Assembly (NCBI RefSeq): GCF_017776525.1
Contig: NZ_JACVEW010000008.1
Coordinates: forward strand, 62,001-126,000
Direction of reading: 5' to 3'
DNA from: Marinobacterium alkalitolerans
Lineage (GTDB): Bacteria; Pseudomonadota; Gammaproteobacteria; Pseudomonadales; Balneatricaceae
DNA length: 64,000 nt
Each line of letters starts with the position of its first letter. Within the stretch, counting starts at the first letter, position 1. The position numbers were made by a program, and so were the translations under genes. Shown in pieces: positions 27,029 through 36,115 of the stretch. Under the pieces are notes generated by a model. That model was not told the origin of the DNA. It made no database searches and was given only the letters and a program-made list of their open reading frames with translations.

Positions 27029-28198
27029 ATGTCCTTCAATGATCTGGCTGCCGCGCTTGAGGCGCGGCGGCAAGAGAACCTTTACCGCCAGCGCCGCGTG
27101 CTGGAATCGGCTCAGGGGCCGGAAGTCAGTGTCGATGGCAAGCGCTACCTGGCGTTCTGTTCCAACGATTATCTGGGCCTTGCCAATCATCCCGAGGTGA
27201 TTGCGGCACTCAAGCAGGGGGCCGACACCTTCGGTGTGGGCGGTGGGGCCTCTCATCTGGTCAACGGTCATTCACAGGCGCATCACGAACTGGAAGAAGA
27301 ACTGGCCGATTTTACCGGCCGTGAGCGGGTGCTGCTGTTTTCCACCGGCTACATGGCCAACATCGGTGCCATCAATGCACTGCTGGATAAGCAGGATGCG
27401 GTGTTTCAGGATCGGCTCAATCATGCTTCGCTGCTGGATGCCGGTCTGCTCAGCGGTGCCCGTTTTCAGCGCTATCTGCATAACGACCCCGACAGTCTGG
27501 CCCAGCGGCTGGGGCGCTCCGAGGCCCGTCGCAAACTGGTGGTTACCGATGGTGTTTTCAGCATGGATGGGGATATCGCCGATCTGCCGGAATTGAGTCG
27601 CATCACCCGCGAGCAGGATGGCTGGCTGATGGTCGATGATGCCCATGGTTTTGGCTGCCTGGGTGCAACGGGCGCCGGCTGTGTCGAGCACTTCGGCTTG
27701 AGCAACGATGAGGTACCGGTACTGATCGGGACTCTGGGCAAGGGCTTCGGAACCTCGGGGGCGTTTGTCGCCGGCTCCGAAGTGCTGATCGAAACCCTGA
27801 TCCAGTTTGCTCGCACCTACATCTACACCACCAGCATGTCACCTGCGGTGGCTCAGGCGACCCGTGCCAGCCTCAAGCTGGTACAGGCCGAACGCTGGCG
27901 CCGTGACAAGCTGGCGCAGCTGATTCAGCGTTTTCGCCATGGCTGCGAGCAGCTGGGCTATGAACTGATGGATTCGCCAACGCCGATTCAACCGATCCTG
28001 ATCGGTGATGCCGGCGAGGCGATGCGTATCAGTGCTGAACTGGAAGCACGTGGCATCTTCATCAGCGCCATCCGCCCGCCAACGGTACCGGCGGGCAGCT
28101 CCCGTCTGCGTGTCACCCTCAGCGCCGCGCACAGCGAAGAGCAGGTCGATCGCCTGCTGGATGCACTGGACGCCGTGCGTGCAGGAGGTGCTGCGTGA
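27029..28198 (+). CDS. bioF: 8-amino-7-oxononanoate synthase (389 aa)
   Basis: PLP enzyme condensing pimeloyl-ACP or -CoA with L-alanine to KAPA. Alpha-oxoamine synthase features: [35 protein letters not shown] and the PLP-lysine motif [13 protein letters not shown]. Normal length. It overlaps bioH by 4 bp (GTGA at 28195-28198). Confidence 0.97.
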   Translation: MSFNDLAAALEARRQENLYRQRRVLESAQGPEVSVDGKRYLAFCSNDYLGLANHPEVIAALKQGADTFGVGGGASHLVNGHSQAHHELEEELADFTGRERVLLFSTGYMANIGAINALLDKQDAVFQDRLNHASLLDAGLLSGARFQRYLHNDPDSLAQRLGRSEARRKLVVTDGVFSMDGDIADLPELSRITREQDGWLMVDDAHGFGCLGATGAGCVEHFGLSNDEVPVLIGTLGKGFGTSGAFVAGSEVLIETLIQFARTYIYTTSMSPAVAQATRASLKLVQAERWRRDKLAQLIQRFRHGCEQLGYELMDSPTPIQPILIGDAGEAMRISAELEARGIFISAIRPPTVPAGSSRLRVTLSAAHSEEQVDRLLDALDAVRAGGAA

Positions 28199-28971
28199 GT
28201 TTGTGGTATGAAACACGCGGCAGGGGCCCCGAGCTGGTACTGCTGCACGGCTGGGGGCTGAGTTCCGATATCTGGGGCGACTTGGCTGACGGTCTGGCCG
28301 AGCGCTACCGGGTGACGTTGATCGACCTGCCGGGGCTGGGGCGCTCAGCCCCGGCCGGTGATATGTCGCTGACGGCAGTGGTTGATGCGCTGCTGGAAGT
28401 CGCGCCCGACTCGGCGCATTGGGTGGGGTGGTCCCTCGGAGGGCAACTGGCACTGTCGGTGGCTCAGCGGGCACCCGAGCGTATCCAAAGCCTGAGCCTG
28501 ATCGCGGCCAACCCCTGTTTCGTGGCGCGTGAAGATTGGTCCTGTGCCATGGCGCCTGAGGTGTTCGGCGCCTTTGTTGAGTCGCTCGCGGACAATGAAG
28601 CCAAGACATTGCAGCGCTTTGCCGCCCTGCAGACGCGCGGCTCGGCTACGGCGCGTAATGAACTCAAGCGGCTCAAGTCCGTCATTGTGTCGGCCGAGCC
28701 TCAGGCGCTTGCATCGGCACTGATGCTGCTGGAGTGCGACCTGCGCTCAGCGCTGGCCGGAATGAGTTGCCCGGTGCAGTTGATGCTGGGTGCCGAGGAC
28801 CAGCTGGTGCCGGCCGAGCTTGCGACCCAGGCACCAGCGCTGAACCCTCGCCTGAAAGTTCAGGTGCTGGAGCAAAGCGCCCACCTGCCCTTTGTCAGCC
28901 ATGCCGGTCAGGTGTTGGACATGCTGAGTGCACTGATGCAACAGGTGGATGGTGTCGATGCAGCGGGATAA
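28195..28971 (+). CDS. bioH: pimeloyl-ACP methyl ester esterase BioH (258 aa)
   Basis: Alpha/beta hydrolase removing the methyl group from pimeloyl-ACP methyl ester, ending the BioC-BioH stage. The oxyanion [12 protein letters not shown], the nucleophile elbow GWSLGGQL and the late His in [11 protein letters not shown] are all present, and the segment GAEDQLVP carries the acid. GTG start at 28195 overlapping bioF. Its clustering with bioC supports BioH over a general esterase. Confidence 0.95.
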   Translation: MSLWYETRGRGPELVLLHGWGLSSDIWGDLADGLAERYRVTLIDLPGLGRSAPAGDMSLTAVVDALLEVAPDSAHWVGWSLGGQLALSVAQRAPERIQSLSLIAANPCFVAREDWSCAMAPEVFGAFVESLADNEAKTLQRFAALQTRGSATARNELKRLKSVIVSAEPQALASALMLLECDLRSALAGMSCPVQLMLGAEDQLVPAELATQAPALNPRLKVQVLEQSAHLPFVSHAGQVLDMLSALMQQVDGVDAAG

Positions 28972-29740
28972 GCGCAAGGTGGCTCAGGCGTTCAGCCGTG
29001 CGGCCGGCAGCTACGATACTGTTGCTCAACTCCAGCGAGACATTGCAGATCAACTGATGCAATGGCTGCCGGCTCAGGTGGACGGTAACCTGTTGGATCT
29101 CGGATGTGGTACGGGATATGCCGCGCCTTACCTGCGTCAGCGTTATCCACAGGCACCGCTGCTGCACCTCGATCTGGCGCACGGAATGCTGAGTTATGCC
29201 CGAGAGCAGCGCCCGGTTGCGGGTGCCCATTACCTGTGCGGCGATGCTGAAGAGCTGCCGTTGGCCGACAGCAGTATCGATCTGATCTGGTCCAGTCTGG
29301 CGGTTCAGTGGTGTGAACAGCCTGAGCGCTTGATGGATGAGTTGAAACGGGTCCTGAGACCGGGAGGGCGCTGCATGCTGGCAACGCTGGGGCCGCATAC
29401 CCTGCATGAGCTCAAACAGGCATGGGCGGCCGTGGACGACGATGTTCACGTCAATAATTTTGTCTCCTTGTCGCAACTGCTTGAGCACAACCGAGGCCTG
29501 ACCCTGGTGCGTTCTGAAACGGAGCACAGAGTGCTGCGCTACAGCCGTTTGCAGGAGCTGATGCATGAGCTCAAGGCTCTGGGTGCGCATAACGTCAATC
29601 GGCGTCGTGAACAAGGGCTCAGCAGCCGGCAACGTTTGATACGCCTGCTGGAAGCCTATGAACAACAGCGGCTGGATGATGGTACGCTGCCGGCGACCTA
29701 CGAAGTCTATTATCTGGAGTTGCGTAAGGAGTCTCTGTGA
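28958..29740 (+). CDS. bioC: malonyl-ACP O-methyltransferase BioC (260 aa)
   Basis: SAM-dependent methyltransferase that masks malonyl-ACP as a methyl ester to start pimelate synthesis. The AFSRAAGSYD N terminus and the SAM motif LLDLGCGTGYAAPYL are typical of BioC, as is the WSSLAVQWCE stretch. ATG 28958 is preferred to 28949 because AGGTGG lies 9 bases upstream and it aligns better with E. coli BioC; either start lies inside the 3' end of bioH. Confidence 0.94.
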   Translation: MQRDKRKVAQAFSRAAGSYDTVAQLQRDIADQLMQWLPAQVDGNLLDLGCGTGYAAPYLRQRYPQAPLLHLDLAHGMLSYAREQRPVAGAHYLCGDAEELPLADSSIDLIWSSLAVQWCEQPERLMDELKRVLRPGGRCMLATLGPHTLHELKQAWAAVDDDVHVNNFVSLSQLLEHNRGLTLVRSETEHRVLRYSRLQELMHELKALGAHNVNRRREQGLSSRQRLIRLLEAYEQQRLDDGTLPATYEVYYLELRKESL

Positions 29741-30429
29741 AAAAGCGCTTCTTTATTGCCGGTACCGACACCGATGCCGGTAAAACACTGGTGACCACCG
29801 GTCTGTTGGCGGCTGCCAATCGCCAGGGGTTGAGAACCATTGGGCTCAAGCCGGTCGCGGCGGGCTGTGAGCAGACCCCTGAGGGCTTGCGCAACTCCGA
29901 TGCCCTGCAGTTGCAGCAGGCGGCCAGTATTACGCTGAGCTACGAGCAGGTAAATCCGGTGGCGTTCGAGCCGCCCATTGCGCCCCATATTGCCGCCGAG
30001 CAGGAAGGGCGTACGCTCAGTGCCGACCGTCTCGCGGCCTATTGTCGCGGCGCCATGATGCAGCCGGCCGACCTGGTACTGGTAGAAGGGGCGGGAGGCT
30101 GGCGAGTGCCGTTAAGCATGCGCGAAAGCCTAGCACGCTTGCCTCAGCTGCTGGAGCTGGACGTCATTCTGGTCGTGGGCATGAAGCTGGGGTGTATCAA
30201 CCATGCGATCCTGACAGCGGAAGCGATCGCGCGTGACGGCCTGCACCTGGCAGGCTGGGTCGCCAACCATATTGATCCTGACATGAGCTGCCCGGATGAA
30301 AATCTGGCAACGCTGGAGCGCCTGTTCCGTGCACCCTTGCTGGGACGTATACCCTGGCTGGACAACCCGACCCCTGAAGTCGTTGCCGATCATGTTGATC
30401 TGAGTCCTCTGCAGTTGAGTAAAAAGTGA
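29737..30429 (+). CDS. bioD: dethiobiotin synthetase (230 aa)
   Basis: ATP-dependent ureido-ring closure of DAPA to dethiobiotin. The modified P-loop GTDTDAGKT at residues 9-17, GLKPVAAGC and the VEGAGGWRVPL loop are diagnostic. GTG start overlaps the bioC stop (GTGA). Last gene of the operon; I see no strong terminator before the next promoter. Confidence 0.96.
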   Translation: MKKRFFIAGTDTDAGKTLVTTGLLAAANRQGLRTIGLKPVAAGCEQTPEGLRNSDALQLQQAASITLSYEQVNPVAFEPPIAPHIAAEQEGRTLSADRLAAYCRGAMMQPADLVLVEGAGGWRVPLSMRESLARLPQLLELDVILVVGMKLGCINHAILTAEAIARDGLHLAGWVANHIDPDMSCPDENLATLERLFRAPLLGRIPWLDNPTPEVVADHVDLSPLQLSKK

Positions 30430-30448
30430 CCAGAGCCAGGCTTTGTTC

Positions 30449-30529
30449 TATACTGGTCCCAGAATAGGTCCAGGCTTGGTGGCCTGAAACGCAACAGTCG
30501 GGCAGTTAGCCCGCAAGGTAAGGTGAGTC
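30449..30529 (+). promoter_or_regulatory. candidate promoter and structured leader of the 81-aa gene
   Basis: TATACT (30449-30454) is a good -10; GTGACC 17 bp upstream is a poor -35. The resulting leader of about 65 nt has two small hairpins, CAGGC/GCCTG (30471-30475, 30482-30486) and CGGGC/GCCCG (30499-30503, 30509-30513), followed at once by a purine-rich AAGGTAAGGTGAG ribosome site. The second hairpin could control access to the ribosome site; no known riboswitch class fits. Confidence 0.45.
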
Positions 30530-30775
30530 ATGAACGTTACAGCTGCTCAGAACAGTGGGTTGTTCAACGTCAACCGAACTTTGGACAACGCGCCCAAGGC
30601 ATCCGGTGATGTACAAGGCAGTGGCAAACCTGAAGACAGCAGTCTGGCATCCGGCCGAGAGGTCAACCCTGCAGTTGCCCAGTCCACTGTCGAAGCAACC
30701 ACCGAAGCGGCGTCCACCAAAGTGGTGAACCAGGCCGATGAGGTGCTGGGTAACCTGATCGACACCCGCGCCTGA
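30530..30775 (+). CDS. small protein with flagellar rod/hook-like C terminus (81 aa)
   Basis: No confident family. The N terminus MNVTAAQNSGLFNVNRTLDN and the C terminus VVNQADEVLGNLIDTRA resemble the two helical ends of small flagellar-rod or hook-like hypothetical proteins, whose C-terminal helix reads like the FlgC/FlgG ending. The middle is low-complexity, Ser/Ala/Glu-rich and probably disordered. It has a convincing ribosome site and its own leader, so I think it is real. No signal peptide. Flagellar link is inference from the terminal motif. Confidence 0.65.
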   Translation: MNVTAAQNSGLFNVNRTLDNAPKASGDVQGSGKPEDSSLASGREVNPAVAQSTVEATTEAASTKVVNQADEVLGNLIDTRA

Positions 30776-30812
30776 CGGTCAGGTGACGCGTCTTTGACAG
30801 CCGGTCAAGACA

Positions 30813-31592
30813 ATGAGTACGCCTCTGATCTCCACAACCGTGAGGCCCGTCGGGTACGTTGGGTACTCGGCTGTTGGCAGCACAGGCGGCTCCACACCTG
30901 TTGGTTCGTCCTCTGAGCAGGAGTCAGCTCAGAGGGCTTCCTCCCCCTACGTCTCATCAGAGCAGGCTTCCACTGCATCTCAGTCAGGCCGTGATCGAGG
31001 TCTAACCAAGGCCGAGGTGCTGGAGCAACAGCGTGTCATTGACTCTCTTCAGGCACGTGATCGTGAAGTCCGCCAGCATGAGCGCGCCCACCAGGCGGCG
31101 GGTGCGGGGCTGGCTGGGCCCGCTTCCTACACCTTCCAGAAAGGGCCGGACGGCCGTATGTACGCCATTGGCGGAGAAGTGGGTATTGATACTTCCCCTG
31201 TGGCGGGCGACCCGCGCGCGACGCTCGAAAAGGCTCAGACCATTATTCGTGCCGCCATGGCGCCAGCCGAACCCTCGCCTCAGGATTATCGTGTAGCGGC
31301 CAGTGCCCGTGCCATGGCCGCCGAGGCGCGGGCTGAGATGCAAAAGCTGGCAGAAGAAAAAGCGGCTGAAGAAACCTCCGGTGAAGAGGAGGGGGCTGAC
31401 GAGGCTTCAGGTGCTCGTGAAGCTCAGGCGAACAGCGACCGCGCCTCCCCGCCCGGCTCCGAGGGCACGGGCGCTCGTGAGGCGTCTTCCACTTCATCCC
31501 GTGAGCTGGGTGCTGTTGAGCAGCGCCTGATCAAAAGCGGCGCCTACAGTCAGTTGTACCCGCCCGGTACGCTGTTCAGTCAGCAGGCGTGA
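30813..31592 (+). CDS. putative metalloprotease, CJM1_0395/SprA-related family (259 aa)
   Basis: The core (about 60-165) has REVRQHERAHQAAGAG, an HExxH zinc motif (HERAH), then a glycine-rich segment and GPDGRMYAIGGEVGID, the conserved pattern of this family. The flanks are unusual: residues 1-60 and 165-240 are Ser/Ala/Glu-rich and likely disordered, the latter highly acidic. No signal peptide is seen. It starts 37 bp after the 81-aa gene and may share its transcript. Substrate and location are unknown. Ribosome site is weak. Confidence 0.8.
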   Translation: MSTPLISTTVRPVGYVGYSAVGSTGGSTPVGSSSEQESAQRASSPYVSSEQASTASQSGRDRGLTKAEVLEQQRVIDSLQARDREVRQHERAHQAAGAGLAGPASYTFQKGPDGRMYAIGGEVGIDTSPVAGDPRATLEKAQTIIRAAMAPAEPSPQDYRVAASARAMAAEARAEMQKLAEEKAAEETSGEEEGADEASGAREAQANSDRASPPGSEGTGAREASSTSSRELGAVEQRLIKSGAYSQLYPPGTLFSQQA

Positions 31593-32349
31593 AAAAAGTC
31601 TCGACCAGTTTGGTAAAGGCGGCCGGTTTTTCCACATGGGGCAAATGCCCTGCACCCGCAATAATCTTGAATTTTGCCTGTGGAAAAAGTGTTTCAATCG
31701 GGCGCTGATGCTCGGGCTTCAGGTAGTCCGACTCCCCTCCTTTGATAAACAGGGTGGGTCCACCGTAGTGTGTATTGGCTGAATCAGGCGCTGCACTGAT
31801 ATCAGAATAGTCTTCCGCCAGCGTGTCCAGATTCATGCGCCAGGCAAACTGTCTGGCATCATTGCGATACAGGTTTTTCAGAAGAAACGCCCGCGTAGGC
31901 TCGGAGTCGACGTACCGGGCCAGCACCTGATCGGCTTCGCGCCTGCTTTTCAGGGTGGTCAGGGGAATGGCTTTCAGCCCCTGGATCACATCGTCGTGGT
32001 GAGGTGGATAATGCACCGGTGCAATGTCGACAACCACCAGCTTTTCAACCCGCTCCGGATGATCCAGCGCGAACTGCATGGCGACCTTGCCGCCCATGGA
32101 GTGCCCCATGAGCAGGACTCTGTCCAGTTCCAGGCTATCCAGTAATGCCTTCAGATCGGCGCTCATGTCGGCATAGGTCATGCCTGGAGAGTGCGGGGAG
32201 CGCCCGTGGTTGCGCAGATCAACGGCGATCACATCAAACCGTTCGCTCAAGGCTCTGGCCTGCAGGCCCCAGTTTTCAAGGCTGCCAAAGAGGCCGTGCA
32301 GGATCACCAGCGGTTTGCCCTGGCCCAGGCGTTGGAAATGCAGTTTCAT
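31576..32349 (-). CDS. alpha/beta fold hydrolase, YbfF-like esterase (257 aa)
   Basis: Single alpha/beta hydrolase domain with oxyanion VILHGLFGSLENW, nucleophile elbow GHSMGGKVA, and the late Asp/His (GGESDY, GAGHLPHVEKP). Closest in layout to E. coli YbfF, a short-chain acyl esterase; substrate not predictable. The 3' end overlaps that of the convergent metalloprotease gene by 17 bp. It follows fklB on the same strand after a small hairpin. Confidence 0.88.
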   Translation of the reverse strand: MKLHFQRLGQGKPLVILHGLFGSLENWGLQARALSERFDVIAVDLRNHGRSPHSPGMTYADMSADLKALLDSLELDRVLLMGHSMGGKVAMQFALDHPERVEKLVVVDIAPVHYPPHHDDVIQGLKAIPLTTLKSRREADQVLARYVDSEPTRAFLLKNLYRNDARQFAWRMNLDTLAEDYSDISAAPDSANTHYGGPTLFIKGGESDYLKPEHQRPIETLFPQAKFKIIAGAGHLPHVEKPAAFTKLVETFFTPAD

Positions 32350-32370
32350 CCATCTGTCCCCGAACTGAAA

Positions 32371-32390
32371 CGGGGTGCATCAGCACCCCG
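32371..32390 (-). terminator. hairpin after fklB, probable weak terminator
   Basis: CGGGGTGC (32371-32378) and GCACCCCG (32383-32390) form a perfect 8-bp stem with a 4-nt loop directly after the fklB stop; on the minus strand only three T residues follow, so some read-through into the esterase gene is likely. Confidence 0.55.
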
Positions 32391-32396
32391 GTAAAA

Positions 32397-33023
32397 TCAC
32401 AGAATATCGAGCAGCTCGACATCAAAGACCAGTGTTGAGTAGGGCGGGATGCCGCCCGGGGAGCCCTGAGCTCCATACGCCAGCTGGTACGGAACGTAGA
32501 GGCGCCATTTGGCTCCCTTGGTCATCAGCTGCAGCGCTTCGGTCCAGCCGGCGATCACGCCGCCCACCGGAAACTCGGCCGGCTGGCCGCGCTCGTAGGA
32601 ACTGTCGAACACCTTGCCGTCGATGAAAGTACCGTGATAGTGGGTACGCACTTTGCTTTGAGCAGTCGGCTTGTCGCCGTCCTCTTCACCTGCAGTGATC
32701 ACTTCATACTGCAGGCCGGATTCCAGAGTGATGACGCCATCACGTTTGGCATTCTCGTTCAGGAACTGCTCGCCAGCGGCGGCGGCTTCCTTGGCTTTGG
32801 CTTCCTGCTCGGCGCGCAGGCGCTCGGTAATTTCCTGGAAGGCAGCCTGAATCTGCTCAGCGGGGACGCGCAGCCCTTCACCTTCAAAGGCATCACGCAG
32901 ACCCTGGGTAACGGCGTTGATGTCGACACCGTCGAAGGTGCCCTGAGCCAGCTGATCGCCCATCTGGCGGCCGATGCCATAGCTGGCACGCTGTTCAACG
33001 GTTTCAAATGTCGCTTCTGACAT
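32397..33023 (-). CDS. fklB: FKBP-type peptidyl-prolyl cis-trans isomerase FklB (208 aa)
   Basis: N-terminal helical dimerisation domain (about 1-95, with the Ala/Glu-rich helix) followed by an FKBP domain (about 100-208): VITAGEEDGDKPTAQSKVRTHYHG is split around 108-130, then GKVFDSSYERGQPAEF and VIAGWTEALQLM, all conserved isomerase-site residues. No signal peptide, so it is cytoplasmic FklB (FKBP22) rather than FkpA. Full length. Confidence 0.94.
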   Translation of the reverse strand: MSEATFETVEQRASYGIGRQMGDQLAQGTFDGVDINAVTQGLRDAFEGEGLRVPAEQIQAAFQEITERLRAEQEAKAKEAAAAGEQFLNENAKRDGVITLESGLQYEVITAGEEDGDKPTAQSKVRTHYHGTFIDGKVFDSSYERGQPAEFPVGGVIAGWTEALQLMTKGAKWRLYVPYQLAYGAQGSPGGIPPYSTLVFDVELLDIL

Positions 33024-33081
33024 GAGTATGACCTGTTTGGCGGTTAAAAGAGGCGGATCTTAACACAGCCACCTGTCGGGT

Positions 33082-34428
33082 TCAGTCCTCTGTCTGTTCG
33101 ACCCTGCTGGTAACCTGCCCATGGTGCAGGCGGGTAATCAGCCGATCGCCGGGCTGAACCTGGCTGGCAGAGGTAATAGCCTGGCCCTTGTCGTCCTGAA
33201 CAATGGCATAGCCTCGCTCAAGTGTCGCCAGTGGGCTGACTCCGTGCAGTTGGCGCATCTGTGCGCTGAGTTGCTCCTGCTTGTGCTTGATCAGCCGCTG
33301 TACTGCCGTTTGCAGGCGTTGCTGAAGCGGCATCAGCAGCAGGCGATTTCGGGCCAGCAGGCGATCCGGACTGCTGCGCTCCAGTCGATGCTCCAGCTGC
33401 TCAATCCGTTGCCGGTGCAGTTGCAGTTTGGCCCTGAGGGCACGCTGCAGTCTCAACTCAAGCTGGTCCAGACGCTGGGACTGCTCGCGCAGGCGCTCAC
33501 CCGGGTGCCGCAGGCGCTGGCGCAAGTGGTGAAGATGTGTGCGCTGCTGCTGCAACTGGCGGTGAATCTGGCGCTGCATGCGCTGCGAGAACATTTCCAG
33601 CTGGCGCAACTGGATGCTGCGGTCCGGGCTGACCAGCTCGGCAGCGGCAGACGGGGTCGGTGCCCGCAGGTCGGCCACCAGGTCACTGATCGAAATATCC
33701 ACCTCGTGGCCCACCGCAGACACAATCGGAATGTGCGAGGCTGCAATGGCGCGAGCCACGCGCTCTTCATTGAACGGCCAGAGGTCTTCCAGTGAACCGC
33801 CCCCACGGCCCACAATCAGGACGTCGCAGCGCTGGTCACGGTTCGCCAGCTCTATGGCTTGTACGATCTGACTTGCGGCTTCTGTCCCCTGCACGGCCGT
33901 CGGGTACAGCGCCACTGGCAGCGAGGGGCAGCGGCGCTCCAGTACCTGAAGGATATCGTGTATGGCGGCACCGGAGGGTGAGGTGATCACACCCAGGTGT
34001 CTGACTTGCGGCGGGATTGTACGTTTGCGGGCCTGGTCGAACAGGCCTTCTGCGGCCAGCTTATGCTTGAGCTGCTCAAAGGCCGCCTGCAGACGTCCGG
34101 TACCACTTTCCTTCATCTGCTCACAGATCAGTTGAAAGTCGCCTCGGCCTTCATACAGGCTGACCTTGGCAAGGACTGTTACCAGATCGCCTTCCTTGGG
34201 CCGAAAACCGACACGCAGGTTTCGCCCCTTGAACATGGCGCAGCGAACCTGAGCCCGCTCGTCTTTGAGGGTGAAATACCAGTGGCCGGAAGAGGGGCGT
34301 GCCAGGTTGCTGATCTCTCCTTCTACCTGAACGGTCATGAAGGAGTTTTCCAGCAGCGCCTTGACCTCTCGGTTGAGCTGACTCACGCTGAGCGCAGCAG
34401 TGCGTTTCGTGGGGTATGCAGGATTCAT
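33082..34428 (-). CDS. xseA: exodeoxyribonuclease VII large subunit (448 aa)
   Basis: Catalytic subunit of the single-strand exonuclease ExoVII. N-terminal OB fold ([24 protein letters not shown] across residues 34-57), catalytic core with [25 protein letters not shown] and VSAVGHEVD, then a long coiled coil (about 265-400) rich in Gln/Arg/Leu and a conserved C-terminal LERGYAIV segment. Divergent from guaB, the usual arrangement in gammaproteobacteria. xseB is not in this window. Confidence 0.97.
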   Translation of the reverse strand: MNPAYPTKRTAALSVSQLNREVKALLENSFMTVQVEGEISNLARPSSGHWYFTLKDERAQVRCAMFKGRNLRVGFRPKEGDLVTVLAKVSLYEGRGDFQLICEQMKESGTGRLQAAFEQLKHKLAAEGLFDQARKRTIPPQVRHLGVITSPSGAAIHDILQVLERRCPSLPVALYPTAVQGTEAASQIVQAIELANRDQRCDVLIVGRGGGSLEDLWPFNEERVARAIAASHIPIVSAVGHEVDISISDLVADLRAPTPSAAAELVSPDRSIQLRQLEMFSQRMQRQIHRQLQQQRTHLHHLRQRLRHPGERLREQSQRLDQLELRLQRALRAKLQLHRQRIEQLEHRLERSSPDRLLARNRLLLMPLQQRLQTAVQRLIKHKQEQLSAQMRQLHGVSPLATLERGYAIVQDDKGQAITSASQVQPGDRLITRLHHGQVTSRVEQTED

Positions 34429-34480
34429 GTGCGCATCATAAACCAGCCGGCACCGGGCCGCATCAATAAGTGCATTTGCA

Positions 34481-34509
34481 TTGCATGCTGGTCATTTTTC
34501 GGGCATAAT
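34481..34509 (+). promoter_or_regulatory. sigma-70 promoter of guaB
   Basis: TTGCAT (34481-34486) and CATAAT (34504-34509) have an ideal 17-bp spacer. Three TGCAT units (34471, 34477, 34482) overlap the -35, a possible regulator-binding pattern. No PurR-type palindrome is recognisable. Confidence 0.8.
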
Positions 34510-34549
34510 TTCCTGTTTAATTTTTCACAGAAATACGGGCTGGTTCAGT

Positions 34550-36019
34550 ATGTTGCGAATCGTTGAAGAAGCGCTCACCTTTGATGATGTTTTGCTGGTT
34601 CCGGGATACTCCGAAGTACTCCCGAAGGACGTTTCACTGAAGACCCGCCTGACCAAGGGTATTGAGCTGAATATTCCGCTGGTCTCGGCGGCGATGGATA
34701 CCGTTACCGAATCGCGTCTGGCGATCGCCATGGCGCAGGAAGGGGGTATCGGGATTGTCCACAAAAATCTCACCATCGAGCAGCAGGCGGAAGAAGTTCG
34801 CCGTGTTAAGAAGTACGAGTCTGGCGTTGTTGTCGACCCGGTTACTTGTAGCTCCGATACGCCTGTTCGTGAAATCATCGAACTGTCACGCAAGCTGAGT
34901 TTCTCCGGTTTCCCGGTGGTCGATAATGGCGAGCTGGTGGGTATCGTGACCAGCCGTGACGTTCGCTTCGAGAACGATCTCGAAGCCACTGTTTCCACGA
35001 TCATGACGCCGAAAGACAAGCTGGTCACCGCCAAAGAGGGTGAAGATCCCGAGGTGATCCGCGAACTGCTGCGCAAGCACCGCATCGAAAAAATCCTGCT
35101 GGTGGATGACAACTTCTCCCTGCGCGGCATGATGACCGTAAAAGACATGAACAAGGCCCAGGCTTTCCCGAACGCGGCGAAAGACAGCCAGGGTCGCCTT
35201 ATCGTCGGCGCTGCCGTCGGTACCGGCCCGGAAACGCCGCAGCGTGTCGAAGCGCTGGTTGGCGCGGGTGTTGACCTGATTGTTGTCGATACCGCTCATG
35301 GTCACTCCAAAGGGGTGGTTGAGCGTGTTCGCTGGGTGAAAGAGAACTTCCCGCAGGTTCAGGTTGTCGGTGGCAACATCGCAACGGCTGAGGCAGCAGT
35401 TGCGCTGGCAGAGGCCGGCGCCGATGGCGTCAAGGTCGGCATTGGCCCGGGCTCCATCTGTACGACACGTATCGTTGCAGGTGTGGGCGTGCCTCAGGTG
35501 TCAGCTGTTGCCAATGTGGCGGCGGCACTGCGTGAGCACGGTGTTCCCCTGATTGCCGATGGCGGTATTCGCTTCTCTGGTGATTTCTCCAAGGCCATTG
35601 CGGCCGGTGCGGCTGCCGTCATGGTTGGTTCCATGCTGGCCGGTACTGACGAAGCGCCGGGCGAAGTCGAACTGTTCCAGGGCCGTGCGTTCAAGTCCTA
35701 CCGCGGCATGGGTTCTCTGGGAGCCATGTCGGGCCTGACCGGCTCTTCTGACCGCTACTTCCAGGATGCCAAAGACGGTGCCGAAAAGCTGGTGCCGGAA
35801 GGCATTGAAGGACGTGTGCCCTGTAAGGGCCCGATGGCGGGTGTGGTACATCAGTTGATGGGTGGTCTGCGGGCCTCCATGGGTTATACCGGCTGCGCAA
35901 CCGTGGAAGAGATGCGCAACAAGCCGAAATTTGTACGCATTACCAATGCCGGCATCACTGAAAGCCATGTGCACGATGTCAGCATTACCAAGGAAGCGCC
36001 CAACTATCGTGTGGGCTGA
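34550..36019 (+). CDS. guaB: IMP dehydrogenase (489 aa)
   Basis: NAD-dependent oxidation of IMP to XMP, the committed step to GMP. TIM barrel with two CBS domains inserted at about 95-205. Catalytic loop [13 protein letters not shown] carries the active-site Cys, and the flap has RGMGSLGAM. The frame is open to 34481, but ATG 34550 gives the family N terminus [17 protein letters not shown] terminator-like hairpin separates it from guaA. Confidence 0.98.
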   Translation: MLRIVEEALTFDDVLLVPGYSEVLPKDVSLKTRLTKGIELNIPLVSAAMDTVTESRLAIAMAQEGGIGIVHKNLTIEQQAEEVRRVKKYESGVVVDPVTCSSDTPVREIIELSRKLSFSGFPVVDNGELVGIVTSRDVRFENDLEATVSTIMTPKDKLVTAKEGEDPEVIRELLRKHRIEKILLVDDNFSLRGMMTVKDMNKAQAFPNAAKDSQGRLIVGAAVGTGPETPQRVEALVGAGVDLIVVDTAHGHSKGVVERVRWVKENFPQVQVVGGNIATAEAAVALAEAGADGVKVGIGPGSICTTRIVAGVGVPQVSAVANVAAALREHGVPLIADGGIRFSGDFSKAIAAGAAAVMVGSMLAGTDEAPGEVELFQGRAFKSYRGMGSLGAMSGLTGSSDRYFQDAKDGAEKLVPEGIEGRVPCKGPMAGVVHQLMGGLRASMGYTGCATVEEMRNKPKFVRITNAGITESHVHDVSITKEAPNYRVG

Positions 36020-36041
36020 TCGTTTTCAACACTAACCTGAC

Positions 36042-36072
36042 AAGTGGGGCGCAGCATGCTGCCCCACTTTTT
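36042..36072 (+). terminator. Rho-independent terminator between guaB and guaA
   Basis: AAGTGGGGC (36042-36050) pairs with GCCCCACTT (36061-36069) around a 10-nt loop, with TTTTT at 36068-36072. It sits inside what is usually one operon, so it must either attenuate guaA or be paired with a separate guaA promoter. Confidence 0.85.
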
Positions 36073-36115
36073 GTTTGAGCCGTTCTGCGGCCAGCATTCG
36101 GTGGAGTCACTGAGT

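Noticed and set aside
30460-30529. Cyclic-di-GMP riboswitch in the leader of the 81-aa gene
   Set aside because: The hairpins are far too short and the conserved GEMM loop and receptor sequences are absent.
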